NCBI RefSeq assembly: GCF_027158465.1
Contig: NZ_JAMKYL010000001.1
Coordinates: forward strand, 124,001-188,000
DNA length: 64,000 bases
Source: Oxalobacter paeniformigenes
GTDB taxonomy: Bacteria > Pseudomonadota > Gammaproteobacteria > Burkholderiales > Burkholderiaceae_D
Reading direction: 5' to 3'
This document shows positions 27,041 through 34,510 of this stretch, one piece after another. The notes under the pieces are model-generated. The model worked only from the letters and a program-made list of their open reading frames with translations, ran no database searches and had not been told where the DNA came from. The translations under genes and the position numbers were made by a program. The number at the start of each line of letters is the position of its first letter. The stretch's first letter is position 1.

Positions 27041-27330
27041 TTGCAATCCTTAATTAAAAAAACTAGGTTAATTACCGGTAATTGGATACTACTGTAAATA
27101 GAAAACTGCCGGATGCCATTACTGACGTAGGTGTCATCCTGACAATCTCCTAATGGAACCGATTATAGCTATTTTTTTGTCGTTGTAACCCCCGTTACAA
27201 GTGTTTTTATATCTGTTTTGCAATCGCGCAACAGGTTCGTGCCACCCCGCAAACAGTCATCTGCCGCTTCTCGGGAAAGTTGTGAAAGACATTGTACGAG
27301 TCAGGAAACGAAAAAACGCGGAGGATTGGC

Positions 27331-27354
27331 ATGAATGTAAAAATTTTCAATTAA
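27331..27354 (+). other. Very short ORF (MNVKIFN) with strong Shine-Dalgarno
   Basis: GGAGG at 27320-27324 lies 6 nt before ATG, followed by six sense codons and TAA. A hairpin starts 19 nt after the stop. It could be a leader peptide or chance; nothing downstream suggests an attenuated gene, because slyD is about 280 bp away. Confidence 0.25.
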
Positions 27355-27596
27355 AAACAACAGGTTGTATTTCACGTTATTCAACGTGTTGTAAAGCGTT
27401 CCGTGTGCCGGATTGACAGGTCCCTTTCTTGTTTCTTTCAGTCAATTTTTCAATGATGAAGAATTTGGCAATGGCAAAAAAGCGGGTCGAAAGCGCCTGC
27501 CGGTCAAGGGGTGCGATAGCTGAAAGCAGTATAAGTTATTGTTATTCATAATATGCGGATGCCGATGAACGAATGTTTAAAGCCGTGTGAAGCGGG

Positions 27597-27602
27597 TATA
27601 AT
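27597..27602 (+). promoter_or_regulatory. -10 box of slyD
   Basis: A perfect TATAAT 35 bp before the slyD ATG. The -35 region at 17 bp spacing (TGTTTA) is poor. The short leader that results contains GGAAAA as ribosome binding site. Confidence 0.5.
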
Positions 27603-27636
27603 TTCCGGGATTCAAAACAGAAAGGCTGACGGAAAA

Positions 27637-28167
27637 ATGAAAATTGCCAAAAATACGGTCGTTACCGTGCATTACAAATTGTCGGATGCGCAGAACAATC
27701 TGCTGGAAGATGGGCAGGAACCCATTGTATACCTGCATGGTGGCTACGATGATACGTTGCCTGCGCTGGAAAAGGCGCTGGACGGCAAGGAAGTAGGTTA
27801 CAAAACCATGATACAGGTCGAACCGGAAGAGGCTTTTGGCGAATACGATCCGTTACTGGTCAGGGTTGAAGATCGTGAGCTCTTTCCGACACCACTTGAA
27901 GTCGGTATGCAGTTCGAGGGTATACCGGAAAATGCCGATCCGACGGAAAATGCGCCCATTTATGTCGTGACGGATATTGCAGACGGCAAGGTGATTCTGG
28001 ATGGCAATCATCCTCTTGCGGGAATTGCACTGCGTTTCGAGTTGACGGTAACGGATGTCCGTGCCGCCACCGACAAGGAAATCGAACGTGGATATGTCAA
28101 CGATCCGGACGGTTTCGACGAGGATGACGAAGGCGACGGGCAGTTCAGAAGCATCCTGCTGCATTGA
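27637..28167 (+). CDS. slyD: FKBP-type peptidyl-prolyl cis-trans isomerase, SlyD-like
   Basis: Folding catalyst and chaperone of 176 aa. The FKBP domain (MKIAKNTVVTVHYKL, then the G-Y-K-T turn) is interrupted by the insert-in-flap domain (about 70-130), as in SlyD. The C-terminus is acidic (GFDEDDEGDG) and lacks the His/Cys-rich metal tail of E. coli SlyD, so a nickel role is unlikely. The frame is open back to 27553, but the family start and a GGAAAA site point to ATG at 27637. It lies upstream of tpiA, with its own TATAAT. Confidence 0.9.
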   Translation: MKIAKNTVVTVHYKLSDAQNNLLEDGQEPIVYLHGGYDDTLPALEKALDGKEVGYKTMIQVEPEEAFGEYDPLLVRVEDRELFPTPLEVGMQFEGIPENADPTENAPIYVVTDIADGKVILDGNHPLAGIALRFELTVTDVRAATDKEIERGYVNDPDGFDEDDEGDGQFRSILLH

Positions 28168-28255
28168 ATGCGAGACGATATGCTTTTCGCCAAATGATTG
28201 ACCATAATTGATTTGTCACGATAAAATAATTGATTGCTTGAATTCAGGGATCAGT

Positions 28256-29008
28256 ATGGCGCGTAAGCTGATTGTCGGAAACTGGAAAATGAATGGCAGT
28301 CTCGCCATGAATGCCGAATTGCTCGAAGGCATCAAGGCGGGGCTGGCGGGTGTCGATTGCGATCTGGCAGTCTGTGTTCCGTTTCCGTATCTGGCACAGT
28401 GTCAGCATGCGCTGGAAGGAACCGGTATCGCGCTGGGTGCTGAAGATGTATCGGCACATGCCGTAGGAGCCTATACCGGGCAGGTATCGACGCGCATGTT
28501 GCTGGATTTCGATTGCAAGTATGCGATTGTCGGACATTCGGAACGACGCGAGTACTGCAACGAGTCGGATGAACTGGTCGCCAACAAGGTTCAGCGTGCA
28601 CTGGCGGGTGGGTTGACACCGATCGTCTGTGTCGGCGAGTCGCTGAAAGAAAAAGACGCGGGTCTGACGGAAGCGGTGGTCAGCAGACAGATCAATACGG
28701 TATTGTCCGTTCTCGAAGAACGGGAAGTCTGCGACATCGTCGTTGCCTACGAACCGGTCTGGGCTATCGGGACGGGCAAGACGCCGACGCCTGAAATGGT
28801 CAAGGATGTTCATGCGCTGATGCGTGAACTGATGATCCGGAAAAATCCGGATGCGGCGGAGCGTGTAAGGATATTGTATGGCGGCAGTATGAAGCCGTCG
28901 AATGCGGAAGAATTTTTGAAGATGCGGGATATCGATGGTGGACTGATCGGTGGTGCCGCACTCAAGGCAAGCGATTTTCTCAAGATCGCATATCTTGCTT
29001 CGAAGTAG
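28256..29008 (+). CDS. tpiA: Triosephosphate isomerase
   Basis: Interconverts dihydroxyacetone phosphate and glyceraldehyde 3-phosphate. 250 aa. Active-site residues are visible: Asn/Lys in GNWKMNG near 9-14, His near 94 in VGHSERRE, and Glu near 166 in AYEPVWAIGTGK, with the mobile loop and the phosphate-binding LYGGS and GGLIGGA. The ATG at 28256 gives the family start MARKLIVGNWKMN; upstream codons are ignored. The order tpiA-secG-tRNA-Leu is conserved in Burkholderiales. Confidence 0.98.
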   Translation: MARKLIVGNWKMNGSLAMNAELLEGIKAGLAGVDCDLAVCVPFPYLAQCQHALEGTGIALGAEDVSAHAVGAYTGQVSTRMLLDFDCKYAIVGHSERREYCNESDELVANKVQRALAGGLTPIVCVGESLKEKDAGLTEAVVSRQINTVLSVLEEREVCDIVVAYEPVWAIGTGKTPTPEMVKDVHALMRELMIRKNPDAAERVRILYGGSMKPSNAEEFLKMRDIDGGLIGGAALKASDFLKIAYLASK

Positions 29009-29046
29009 GAATATTTGATCAAACGAAAAAGGAATGCTGAAATAAC

Positions 29047-29448
29047 ATGCTGTACAACATTATCATTATTATTCAGGTTTTGTCCGCTCTGGCTATCATC
29101 GTGCTGGTTCTGATGCAGCATGGCAAGGGCGCTGACATGGGTGCGGCATTCGGAGCGGGTTCTTCCGGCAGCATTTTCGGTGCGAGCGGTTCGTCGAATT
29201 TCATGTCGAAGTCGACGGCTGTTGCCGCCATCATCTTTTTCGTTTCGACATTGGCTATGGCATACCTGGGGCCTTACCGCGCACCGGCGCAAAGCAGCGT
29301 GATCGAAAAATTGCAGTCGGTAACGACCTCTGCTCCGGAACAGGAAGCTCCGGCAGAGTCGACCGCAGGCAAGGATGCCTCCGGTGCGGCAGCAATTCCG
29401 GGCGCAGCGACCGTACCGGGCAATCCGGGCGAAAACGCCTCGAAATAA
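29047..29448 (+). CDS. secG: Preprotein translocase subunit SecG
   Basis: Small inner-membrane subunit of SecYEG, 133 aa. Two membrane helices (about 3-22 and 53-73) flank the conserved loop GKGADMGAAFGAGSSGSIFG. The C-terminal tail is long and Ala/Pro/Glu-rich, as in other betaproteobacterial SecG. It is co-directional with tpiA, 38 bp away, and is followed 72 bp later by tRNA-Leu. Confidence 0.96.
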   Translation: MLYNIIIIIQVLSALAIIVLVLMQHGKGADMGAAFGAGSSGSIFGASGSSNFMSKSTAVAAIIFFVSTLAMAYLGPYRAPAQSSVIEKLQSVTTSAPEQEAPAESTAGKDASGAAAIPGAATVPGNPGENASK

Positions 29449-29520
29449 ATACGGCATCGTGCATTTTTCACGCATAGTGCTTGAAGAAAAAGCGAGTTGC
29501 TGCGATAATTAAACTCTTGC

Positions 29521-29605
29521 GCCGACGTGGTGGAATTGGTAGACACGCTATCTTGAGGGGGTAGTGGCGAAAGTCGTGCGAGTTCAAGTCTCGCCGTCGG
29601 CACCA
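29521..29605 (+). tRNA. tRNA-Leu (GAG)
   Basis: 85 nt including the encoded CCA. The acceptor arm GCCGACG pairs with CGTCGGC (29595-29601), followed by A and CCA. The anticodon stem CTATC/GGTAG encloses loop TTGAGGG with anticodon GAG. The long variable arm marks a class II tRNA, and the T-arm GTTCAAGTC is intact. Its 3' end is next to an integrase remnant, so it probably served as attachment site. Confidence 0.97.
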
Positions 29606-29639
29606 ACGAACAATCCAAGGCAGTCTGATACAGACGATG

Positions 29640-29676
29640 AACCCGTGTGAAACCTGGCTTTTACGCGGGTTTTCTG
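29640..29676 (+). terminator. Terminator after tRNA-Leu
   Basis: A 13-bp stem (29640-29652 with 29659-29671, two G-U pairs) with a 6-nt CCTGGC loop, ending in TTTTC. It ends the secG/tRNA transcript. Confidence 0.8.
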
Positions 29677-29779
29677 TTTTATGCGGTCTAATGCGGTATT
29701 GCCGAAGCTGACATTTTTGGGTGGGTTTTGGAGTAGATATTTTCTCGACCTATTTTTTATCTGCAAATCGTCTACCCAT

Positions 29780-30523
29780 ATGACAAAACGTATCCCCCCT
29801 CTTGCACCAAAACAAATCGACAATGCTAAACCGAAAGAAAAGAAATACGCGCTTTTTGACGGCTGCGGCCTGTATCTGGAAATAGCACCGACAGGTTCCA
29901 AGTTATGGCGTATGAAGGCAAAATTGAATGGCAAGGCCATACAAATGCCATTCGGGAAATATCCTGATATATCGCTGGCACAGGCTAGAAAGAAACGGGA
30001 TGAGGCGCGCAAACTGATTGCCGAAGGGATAGGCCCACGGGAAGAAAAGAAAGCGCGTATAGAGGCAGAGAAAGCGGCAGAGGCGGCAAAAGCAGCGGAT
30101 GAAGAAAACACCTTCAGAAAGATTGCTTTACGCCTGTACGCAAGCAAAGCGGGCAGAACAACGGACTATTACCGCAACAAAATGATACGGCAGCTTGAAT
30201 TACATCTCTTTCCGTTTGTCGGTGATAAAAACATCAGGGATATAGAAGGCAGGGAATTGGCCGATATATTCAAAGGTGTTGCCGAAAAAAAGAACAAGGA
30301 AGGCAAGCCAATGACATACATGGCAAAGAAGCTGTGCCAGTGGACGGCGGAAGTTTTCGACCTTGCCAATGTGGAAAACAGCAGTTTCAATCTGAATAAT
30401 CCTTGCCGATCGATCATCAAGTTTTTGACGAAACATGAAAGCAAACAGATAAAATCTGTACTGATGGGATCGCGGTTTTTGCGGGACGCAGCGAAAGCGA
30501 TTTGCGGCCGAAGAGCGGAATAA
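29780..30523 (+). pseudogene. Truncated P4-type tyrosine integrase
   Basis: 247 codons of what is normally a 390-440-aa site-specific recombinase. Present are the N-terminal DUF4102 arm-binding domain (about 5-90: PLAPKQIDNAKPKEKKYALF, GCGLYLEI, MPFGKYPDISLAQAR), a coiled Glu/Ala/Lys stretch, and the SAM-like core-binding domain (about 110-205). The whole catalytic domain with R-H-R-Y is missing; the tail after about residue 215 (SVLMGSRFLRDAAKAICG) is not integrase-like. The gene follows tRNA-Leu in the same direction, the classic place for a P4-like island. Codon use is more AT-rich than in the neighbours. It is most likely a dead remnant of an excised or decayed element. Confidence 0.85.
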
Positions 30524-30556
30524 AAAAGAGCGGGAATTTTCCCGCTCTTTTTTGTG
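30524..30556. terminator. Bidirectional terminator between integrase remnant and GPDxKR protein
   Basis: AAAAAAGAGCGGGAA followed by its complement TTCCCGCTCTTTTTT around a TT loop. The long perfect stem has an A-run and a T-run, so it is active on both strands. It ends the transcript of the repeat protein on the minus strand. Confidence 0.9.
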
Positions 30557-30560
30557 GTCT

Positions 30561-30890
30561 TTATCTTCTGCCGTCCGGGCCACGTTTTCCGTCCGGGCCG
30601 TGTCTGCCATCCGGACCACGTTTTGCGTCGGGACCACGTTTGCCGTCAGGACCACGTTTTGCATCGTGGCCACGTTTGCCTTCAGGACCACGTTTTGCGT
30701 CCGGGCCACGTTTGCCATCCGGACCACGTTTTGCGTCAGGACCACGTTTGCTGTCAGGACCACGTTTGCCGTCAGGACCATGTTTTGCAGCAGGAGCATG
30801 ATTTCTGTCAGGAGCCGGACCTCCCGGAGGAGCGGCGAAAGCAGCGGAGGCGAACAGACCTGCGACGAGAACAGCAAGCAGTTTTTTCAT
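30561..30890 (-). CDS. Secreted GPDxKR hexapeptide-repeat protein
   Basis: 109 aa, function unknown. A Sec signal peptide (MKKLLAVLVAGLFASAAFA, cleavage likely after residue 19) is followed by a Pro/Gly/Ala-rich spacer and twelve tandem hexapeptides of the form G-P-D-[G/A/S]-K-R (residues 38-109), with a few H, E and R substitutions. Where the fourth residue is Gly, the unit reads as two Gly-X-Y collagen triplets. The mature protein is strongly basic and has no Cys. The start has an AAGGA site 8 nt upstream; the frame is open far upstream, but those codons are not protein-like. It lies in the accessory stretch between tRNA-Leu and nuoA. A role in surface, polyanion or LPS binding is only a guess. 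Confidence 0.75.
   Translation of the reverse strand: MKKLLAVLVAGLFASAAFAAPPGGPAPDRNHAPAAKHGPDGKRGPDSKRGPDAKRGPDGKRGPDAKRGPEGKRGHDAKRGPDGKRGPDAKRGPDGRHGPDGKRGPDGRR
30564..30779 (-). repeat. Twelve 18-bp coding repeats (GPDxKR)
   Basis: 216 bp of tandem 18-bp units, all in frame and covering the last two thirds of the secreted protein. Units differ mainly at the fourth codon (Gly, Ala, Ser) and end the gene without a distinct C-terminal domain. Confidence 0.9.
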
Positions 30891-31302
30891 TTTCGGTTTC
30901 CTTAAAGAGAGATAAAAACGAATAAAAAGTGGACATGCCAGTTCAGTTAACGTTCGGGCGTGTATTCGGTTGACAGCATCATGCAAAAAAATGTTCTCAT
31001 GGTTTGAGCGGTTTTCCGGTTTTGTCGCAAGTTGGATAAACGCGGGGTGCGGGGTTGCGCGGGTGACGGAAAGCGGAGATATGCAAGGGACGTTATATGC
31101 GGAGTCTTTGCCGCTTTTGGGGAAAATCGTGTTTGGGTGTATCATATAGTTTTAGTATGTCTGCCAAGCGTTTCTTAAGTCGTTGTTCCGGTTTTCTGCG
31201 TCAGGGGTTTCATATGGGCCGGAATCGTCCTTTGGAAATGTATGCCATATGGGTGGGCCGCTGGTCCCGTCTTTCAACATTTCCTGTGTGCAAGCGTCGA
31301 AC
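30891..31302. other. Non-coding stretch upstream of nuoA
   Basis: About 410 bp between the divergent repeat-protein gene and nuoA. It should contain the nuo promoter. A perfect TTGACA (30970-30975) lacks a good -10, and a TATAGT (31145-31150) lacks a good -35, so the promoter cannot be fixed. I see no gene, no tRNA duplicate and no strong hairpin. Confidence 0.5.
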
Positions 31303-31662
31303 GTGAATCTAGAAAATTACTTCCCCGTTCTGCTTTTTCTTCTGGTCGCTCTGTTTTTCGGTGGTTCTTCCCTTTTGTTGGGGCGTATTCTCGGGCCGCA
31401 CAAGCCGGATGCCGAGAAGGTGTCGCCTTATGAATGCGGGATGGCTCCTTTTGAGAATGCGCGCATGAAGTTCGACGTCAGGTTTTATCTGATCGCCATT
31501 TTGTTCATCCTGTTCGATCTGGAAACGGCATTTCTGTTTCCCTGGGCTGCGGCCATGCATGAGCTGGGATGGCAGGCTTTTGTCGCGGCCATGGTGTTTC
31601 TGGCCGAACTGGCGGCCGGTTTCTGGTACATATGGAAAAAGGGTGCGCTCAACTGGGAGTGA
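31303..31662 (+). CDS. nuoA: NADH-quinone oxidoreductase subunit A
   Basis: Membrane subunit of proton-pumping complex I, 119 aa as in other betaproteobacteria. Three membrane helices are visible, with the conserved loop YECGMAPFENARMKFDVRFYLIAILFILFD between the first and second. A GTG at 31303 gives the family start MNLENYFPVLLF. The frame stays open upstream, but that part is not NuoA-like. It is the first gene of the 14-gene nuo operon. Confidence 0.96.
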   Translation: MNLENYFPVLLFLLVALFFGGSSLLLGRILGPHKPDAEKVSPYECGMAPFENARMKFDVRFYLIAILFILFDLETAFLFPWAAAMHELGWQAFVAAMVFLAELAAGFWYIWKKGALNWE

Positions 31663-31665
31663 TGT

Positions 31666-32145
31666 GTGGCCATTGACGGTTTGCTGAACAAGGGGTTTGT
31701 CACGACGACGCTGGATACGGCGATCAACTGGTTGCGTACCGGATCGATCTGGCCGGTGTCGTTCGGTCTGGCATGTTGCGCGATCGAGATGATGCACAGC
31801 AGTGCGTCCCGCTACGATATGGACCGGTTTGGCACGTTTTTCCGTGCGTCTCCACGCCAGTCCGACTTGATGATCGTCGCAGGGACGTTGTGCAACAAGA
31901 TGGCGCCGGCCTTGCGCAAGGTTTACGACCAGATGGCGGAACCGCGCTGGGTGGTGTCGATGGGGTCTTGTGCGAATGGTGGCGGCTATTATCATGATTC
32001 CTATTCGGTGGTGCGTGGATGCGACCGAATCGTGCCGGTCGATATTTATGTGCCGGGATGTCCGCCGACTGCGGAAGCCTTGCTGTATGCGCTGATGCAG
32101 TTGCGTGGCAAGATCAAGCGGACTTCGACGATCGCACGCCAGTAA
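31666..32145 (+). CDS. nuoB: NADH-quinone oxidoreductase subunit B
   Basis: Peripheral-arm subunit carrying cluster N2, the last Fe-S centre before quinone. 159 aa. All four ligands are present: the tandem CysCys at 37-38 in FGLACCAIEMM, then the Cys of GSCANGGG and of YVPGCPPTAEA. The start is GTG, three bases after the nuoA stop. Confidence 0.98.
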   Translation: MAIDGLLNKGFVTTTLDTAINWLRTGSIWPVSFGLACCAIEMMHSSASRYDMDRFGTFFRASPRQSDLMIVAGTLCNKMAPALRKVYDQMAEPRWVVSMGSCANGGGYYHDSYSVVRGCDRIVPVDIYVPGCPPTAEALLYALMQLRGKIKRTSTIARQ

Positions 32146-32157
32146 AACGGGGAAAGC

Positions 32158-32763
32158 ATGCAGAGAAATCCGTTTGAACTGGCTGAAAAGCTGCGTGAGA
32201 AATTCGGCACCGATCTTCAGGATGTTTCCCTGGCTTTCGGGGAAGTGACGGCAGTCGTTCCGTTATCTTCTTATCGTGAAGTCATGCTGGCCTTGCGTGA
32301 CGATCCTGAATGGCGTTTCGAGGAACTGATCGACTTGTGCGGTGTGGATTATGCAGGTTACGGCAATTCCGGCATGGAGGTCCCGGACAAGCGGTTTGCC
32401 GTGGTGGTGCATCTGTTGTCGCTGACGTTCAATGGCCGGCTTCGGGTCCGTGTGTTCGCTGAGGATGAAAAAATGCCGGAAGTGCCTTCGGTCTCGGATA
32501 TCTGGCCGTCTGCGAACTGGTTTGAACGGGAAGCGTTCGATCTGTACGGTATTCTTTTTTCCGGGCATCCCGATTTGCGGCGCATTCTGACGGATTACGG
32601 TTTTGTCGGACATCCGTTCCGAAAGGATTTTCCGGTACAGGGCTATGTCGAGATGCGTTATGACGAGAAGGAAAAACGGGTGGTTTACCAGCCGGTGACG
32701 ATCGAGCCGCGGGAAATCACGCCTCGTGTGGTACGCGATCCTGACGGAGGCGACGGACGATGA
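32158..32763 (+). CDS. nuoC: NADH-quinone oxidoreductase subunit C
   Basis: 30-kDa-type hydrophilic subunit of the connecting arm, 201 aa. The signature WFEREAFDLYGILFSGHPDL followed by RRILTDYGFVGHPFRKDFP is intact. It is a separate protein, not fused to NuoD as in E. coli. Its stop overlaps the nuoD start by 4 bp (ATGA), which suggests translational coupling. Confidence 0.97.
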   Translation: MQRNPFELAEKLREKFGTDLQDVSLAFGEVTAVVPLSSYREVMLALRDDPEWRFEELIDLCGVDYAGYGNSGMEVPDKRFAVVVHLLSLTFNGRLRVRVFAEDEKMPEVPSVSDIWPSANWFEREAFDLYGILFSGHPDLRRILTDYGFVGHPFRKDFPVQGYVEMRYDEKEKRVVYQPVTIEPREITPRVVRDPDGGDGR

Positions 32764-34013
32764 CGGATATCCGCAATTACACGGTCAATTTCGGACCGCA
32801 GCATCCTTCCGCGCATGGTGTGTTGCGGCTGATTCTCGAGCTGGATGGCGAAACGATCGTCCGTGCCGATCCGCATATCGGCATGTTGCACCGCGCCACG
32901 GAAAAGCTGGCGGAACAGCGGACGTATCTTCAGGCATTGCCGTATATGGACCGTCTCGATTATGTGTCGATGATGTGCAGCGAGCATGCCTATGTGATGG
33001 CTGTCGAAAAGTTGCTGGGTCTGGAAATTCCTGTGCGGGCGCAGTATATCCGGGTGATGTTCGACGAGATCACGCGGATCATGAGCCATTTGCTCTGGAT
33101 CGGTTCACAGGCGCTGGATATGGGCGCCATGGCGGTTTTTCTGTATGCGTTCCGCGAGCGGGAAGATCTGATGGATTGCTATGAAGCTGCCAGCGGAGCA
33201 CGAATGCATGCGGCGTATTACCGGCCCGGCGGGGTCAACCGCGATTTGCCGGATTCCATGCCGCAGTTCAAAAAGACCCGTTTCCAGAGTGAAAAACGGG
33301 TCAGGGAGCTCAATGCCAACCGTCAGGGATCGTTGCTGGATTTTATCGAGGATTTCACGAACCGGTTCCCGAAGTGTGTGGATGAATATGAAACGTTGCT
33401 GACGGATAACCGTATCTGGAAACAGCGTCTGGTCGGCGTGGGGGTCATTTCTCCGGAAGATGCGCTGGCTGCCGGGTTTACCGGTCCGATGTTGCGCGGT
33501 TCCGGTGTGGAATGGGATTTGCGCAAGAAGCAGCCTTATGCCGTTTATGATCGTGTGGATTTTGCAGTGCCCGTCGGCAAGGAAGGGGATTGTTACGACC
33601 GCTATCTGGTGCGCGTCGAGGAAATGCGCCAGTCGAACCGGATTATCCGGCAATGCGTGGACTGGCTCAAGAGAAATCCGGGACCGGTGAAGTCGGATGA
33701 TTACCGGGTTTCGACGCCGCCGCGCGAAAAGATGAAAACGGGTATGGAAGAGTTGATTCATCATTTCAAGCTGTTTTCGGAAGGATTCCATTTGCCGGTC
33801 GGCGAGGTGTATTCGGCGGTCGAGGCACCGAAGGGGGAATTCGGCATTTATCTGGTGTCTGACGGTGCGAACAAGCCGTTCCGGATGAAGATACGCGCGC
33901 CTTCCTTTGTGCATTTGCAGGGACTGGAACAGTTGATCCGCGGGCATCTGATACCGGATGCCGTGGCGGTCATCGGCAGTATCGATATTGTGTTTGGCGA
34001 AGTGGACCGCTAG
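32760..34013 (+). CDS. nuoD: NADH-quinone oxidoreductase subunit D
   Basis: 49-kDa-type subunit that forms the quinone-binding pocket with NuoB. 417 aa. The start NYTVNFGPQHPSAHGVLRLILELDGE carries the quinone-site His pair, and HIGMLHRATEKL, MDRLDYVSMM and the C-terminal IGSIDIVFGEVDR are all family hallmarks. Start overlaps nuoC. Confidence 0.98.
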   Translation: MTDIRNYTVNFGPQHPSAHGVLRLILELDGETIVRADPHIGMLHRATEKLAEQRTYLQALPYMDRLDYVSMMCSEHAYVMAVEKLLGLEIPVRAQYIRVMFDEITRIMSHLLWIGSQALDMGAMAVFLYAFREREDLMDCYEAASGARMHAAYYRPGGVNRDLPDSMPQFKKTRFQSEKRVRELNANRQGSLLDFIEDFTNRFPKCVDEYETLLTDNRIWKQRLVGVGVISPEDALAAGFTGPMLRGSGVEWDLRKKQPYAVYDRVDFAVPVGKEGDCYDRYLVRVEEMRQSNRIIRQCVDWLKRNPGPVKSDDYRVSTPPREKMKTGMEELIHHFKLFSEGFHLPVGEVYSAVEAPKGEFGIYLVSDGANKPFRMKIRAPSFVHLQGLEQLIRGHLIPDAVAVIGSIDIVFGEVDR

Positions 34014-34033
34014 GGAAAGCGAACGGGTGAGAT

Positions 34034-34510
34034 ATGTTGTTGAGTGACGAGGCATACCGGAAAATCGAGAAGGAGCTGGCGAAATTTCCGCCGACGAAAA
34101 AACGTTCGGCGGCGATTGCCGCGCTGACGATCGCGCAGGATGAAAAAGGGTGGCTGTCGCCGGAAGTGATGCAGGAAATCGCGGATTATCTCGGTGTGCC
34201 GGCGGTGGCGATCGAGGAAGTCGCGACGTTTTACAGCATGTTCAATACCCGGCCGGTCGGCAAGTACAAAATCGCCGTATGCTGCAATCTGCCTTGCGAG
34301 ATGACGGGAAGCGACGTGACGGCGCAGTATCTGAAAGAAAAACTCAATATCGGTTTCGGCGAAACGACGCCGGATGGTCTTTACACGCTGGTCGAGAGCG
34401 AATGCATGGGGGCATGCGGGGACGGGCCGGTCGTTCTGGTGAACAACAAGCAGATGTATATGCGCATGACCAAAGACAAGATCGACAAGCTGCTGGAGGA
34501 ACTGAAATAA
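34034..34510 (+). CDS. nuoE: NADH-quinone oxidoreductase subunit E
   Basis: 24-kDa-type subunit with the [2Fe-2S] cluster N1a, 158 aa. Ligands are the cysteines of CCNLPCEM and of ECMGACGDGP, in a thioredoxin-like fold. Its stop overlaps the nuoF start (TAATG). Confidence 0.97.
   Translation: MLLSDEAYRKIEKELAKFPPTKKRSAAIAALTIAQDEKGWLSPEVMQEIADYLGVPAVAIEEVATFYSMFNTRPVGKYKIAVCCNLPCEMTGSDVTAQYLKEKLNIGFGETTPDGLYTLVESECMGACGDGPVVLVNNKQMYMRMTKDKIDKLLEELK

Larger units (their letters stand above)
27041..27636. other. Non-coding stretch between repeat lipoprotein and slyD
   Basis: About 600 bp without a convincing gene; AT-rich compared with its surroundings. It holds a possible lipoprotein promoter on the minus strand (TTTACA, complement of 27093-27098, 18 bp, TAATTA, complement of 27069-27074). 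It also holds a 7-codon ORF at 27331-27354 with a perfect GGAGG site, a small hairpin (CACGTT attc AACGTG, 27373-27388), and the slyD promoter at its right end. Confidence 0.6.

Noticed and set aside
26676..27053. 125-codon Ala/Gly/Ser-rich frame on the plus strand across the lipoprotein gene
   Set aside because: It begins in the terminator region and is the reverse reading of the KDAAAPAA repeat. The minus-strand frame has a signal peptide, a lipobox and a good ribosome binding site.
30564..30779. Possible CRISPR-like array of short repeats
   Set aside because: The 18-bp units are contiguous, in frame and lack unique spacers; they encode the GPDxKR protein.
29606..31302. A second attachment site repeating the tRNA-Leu 3' end
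   Set aside because: I looked for the tRNA 3' sequence downstream of the integrase remnant and saw no copy before nuoA.
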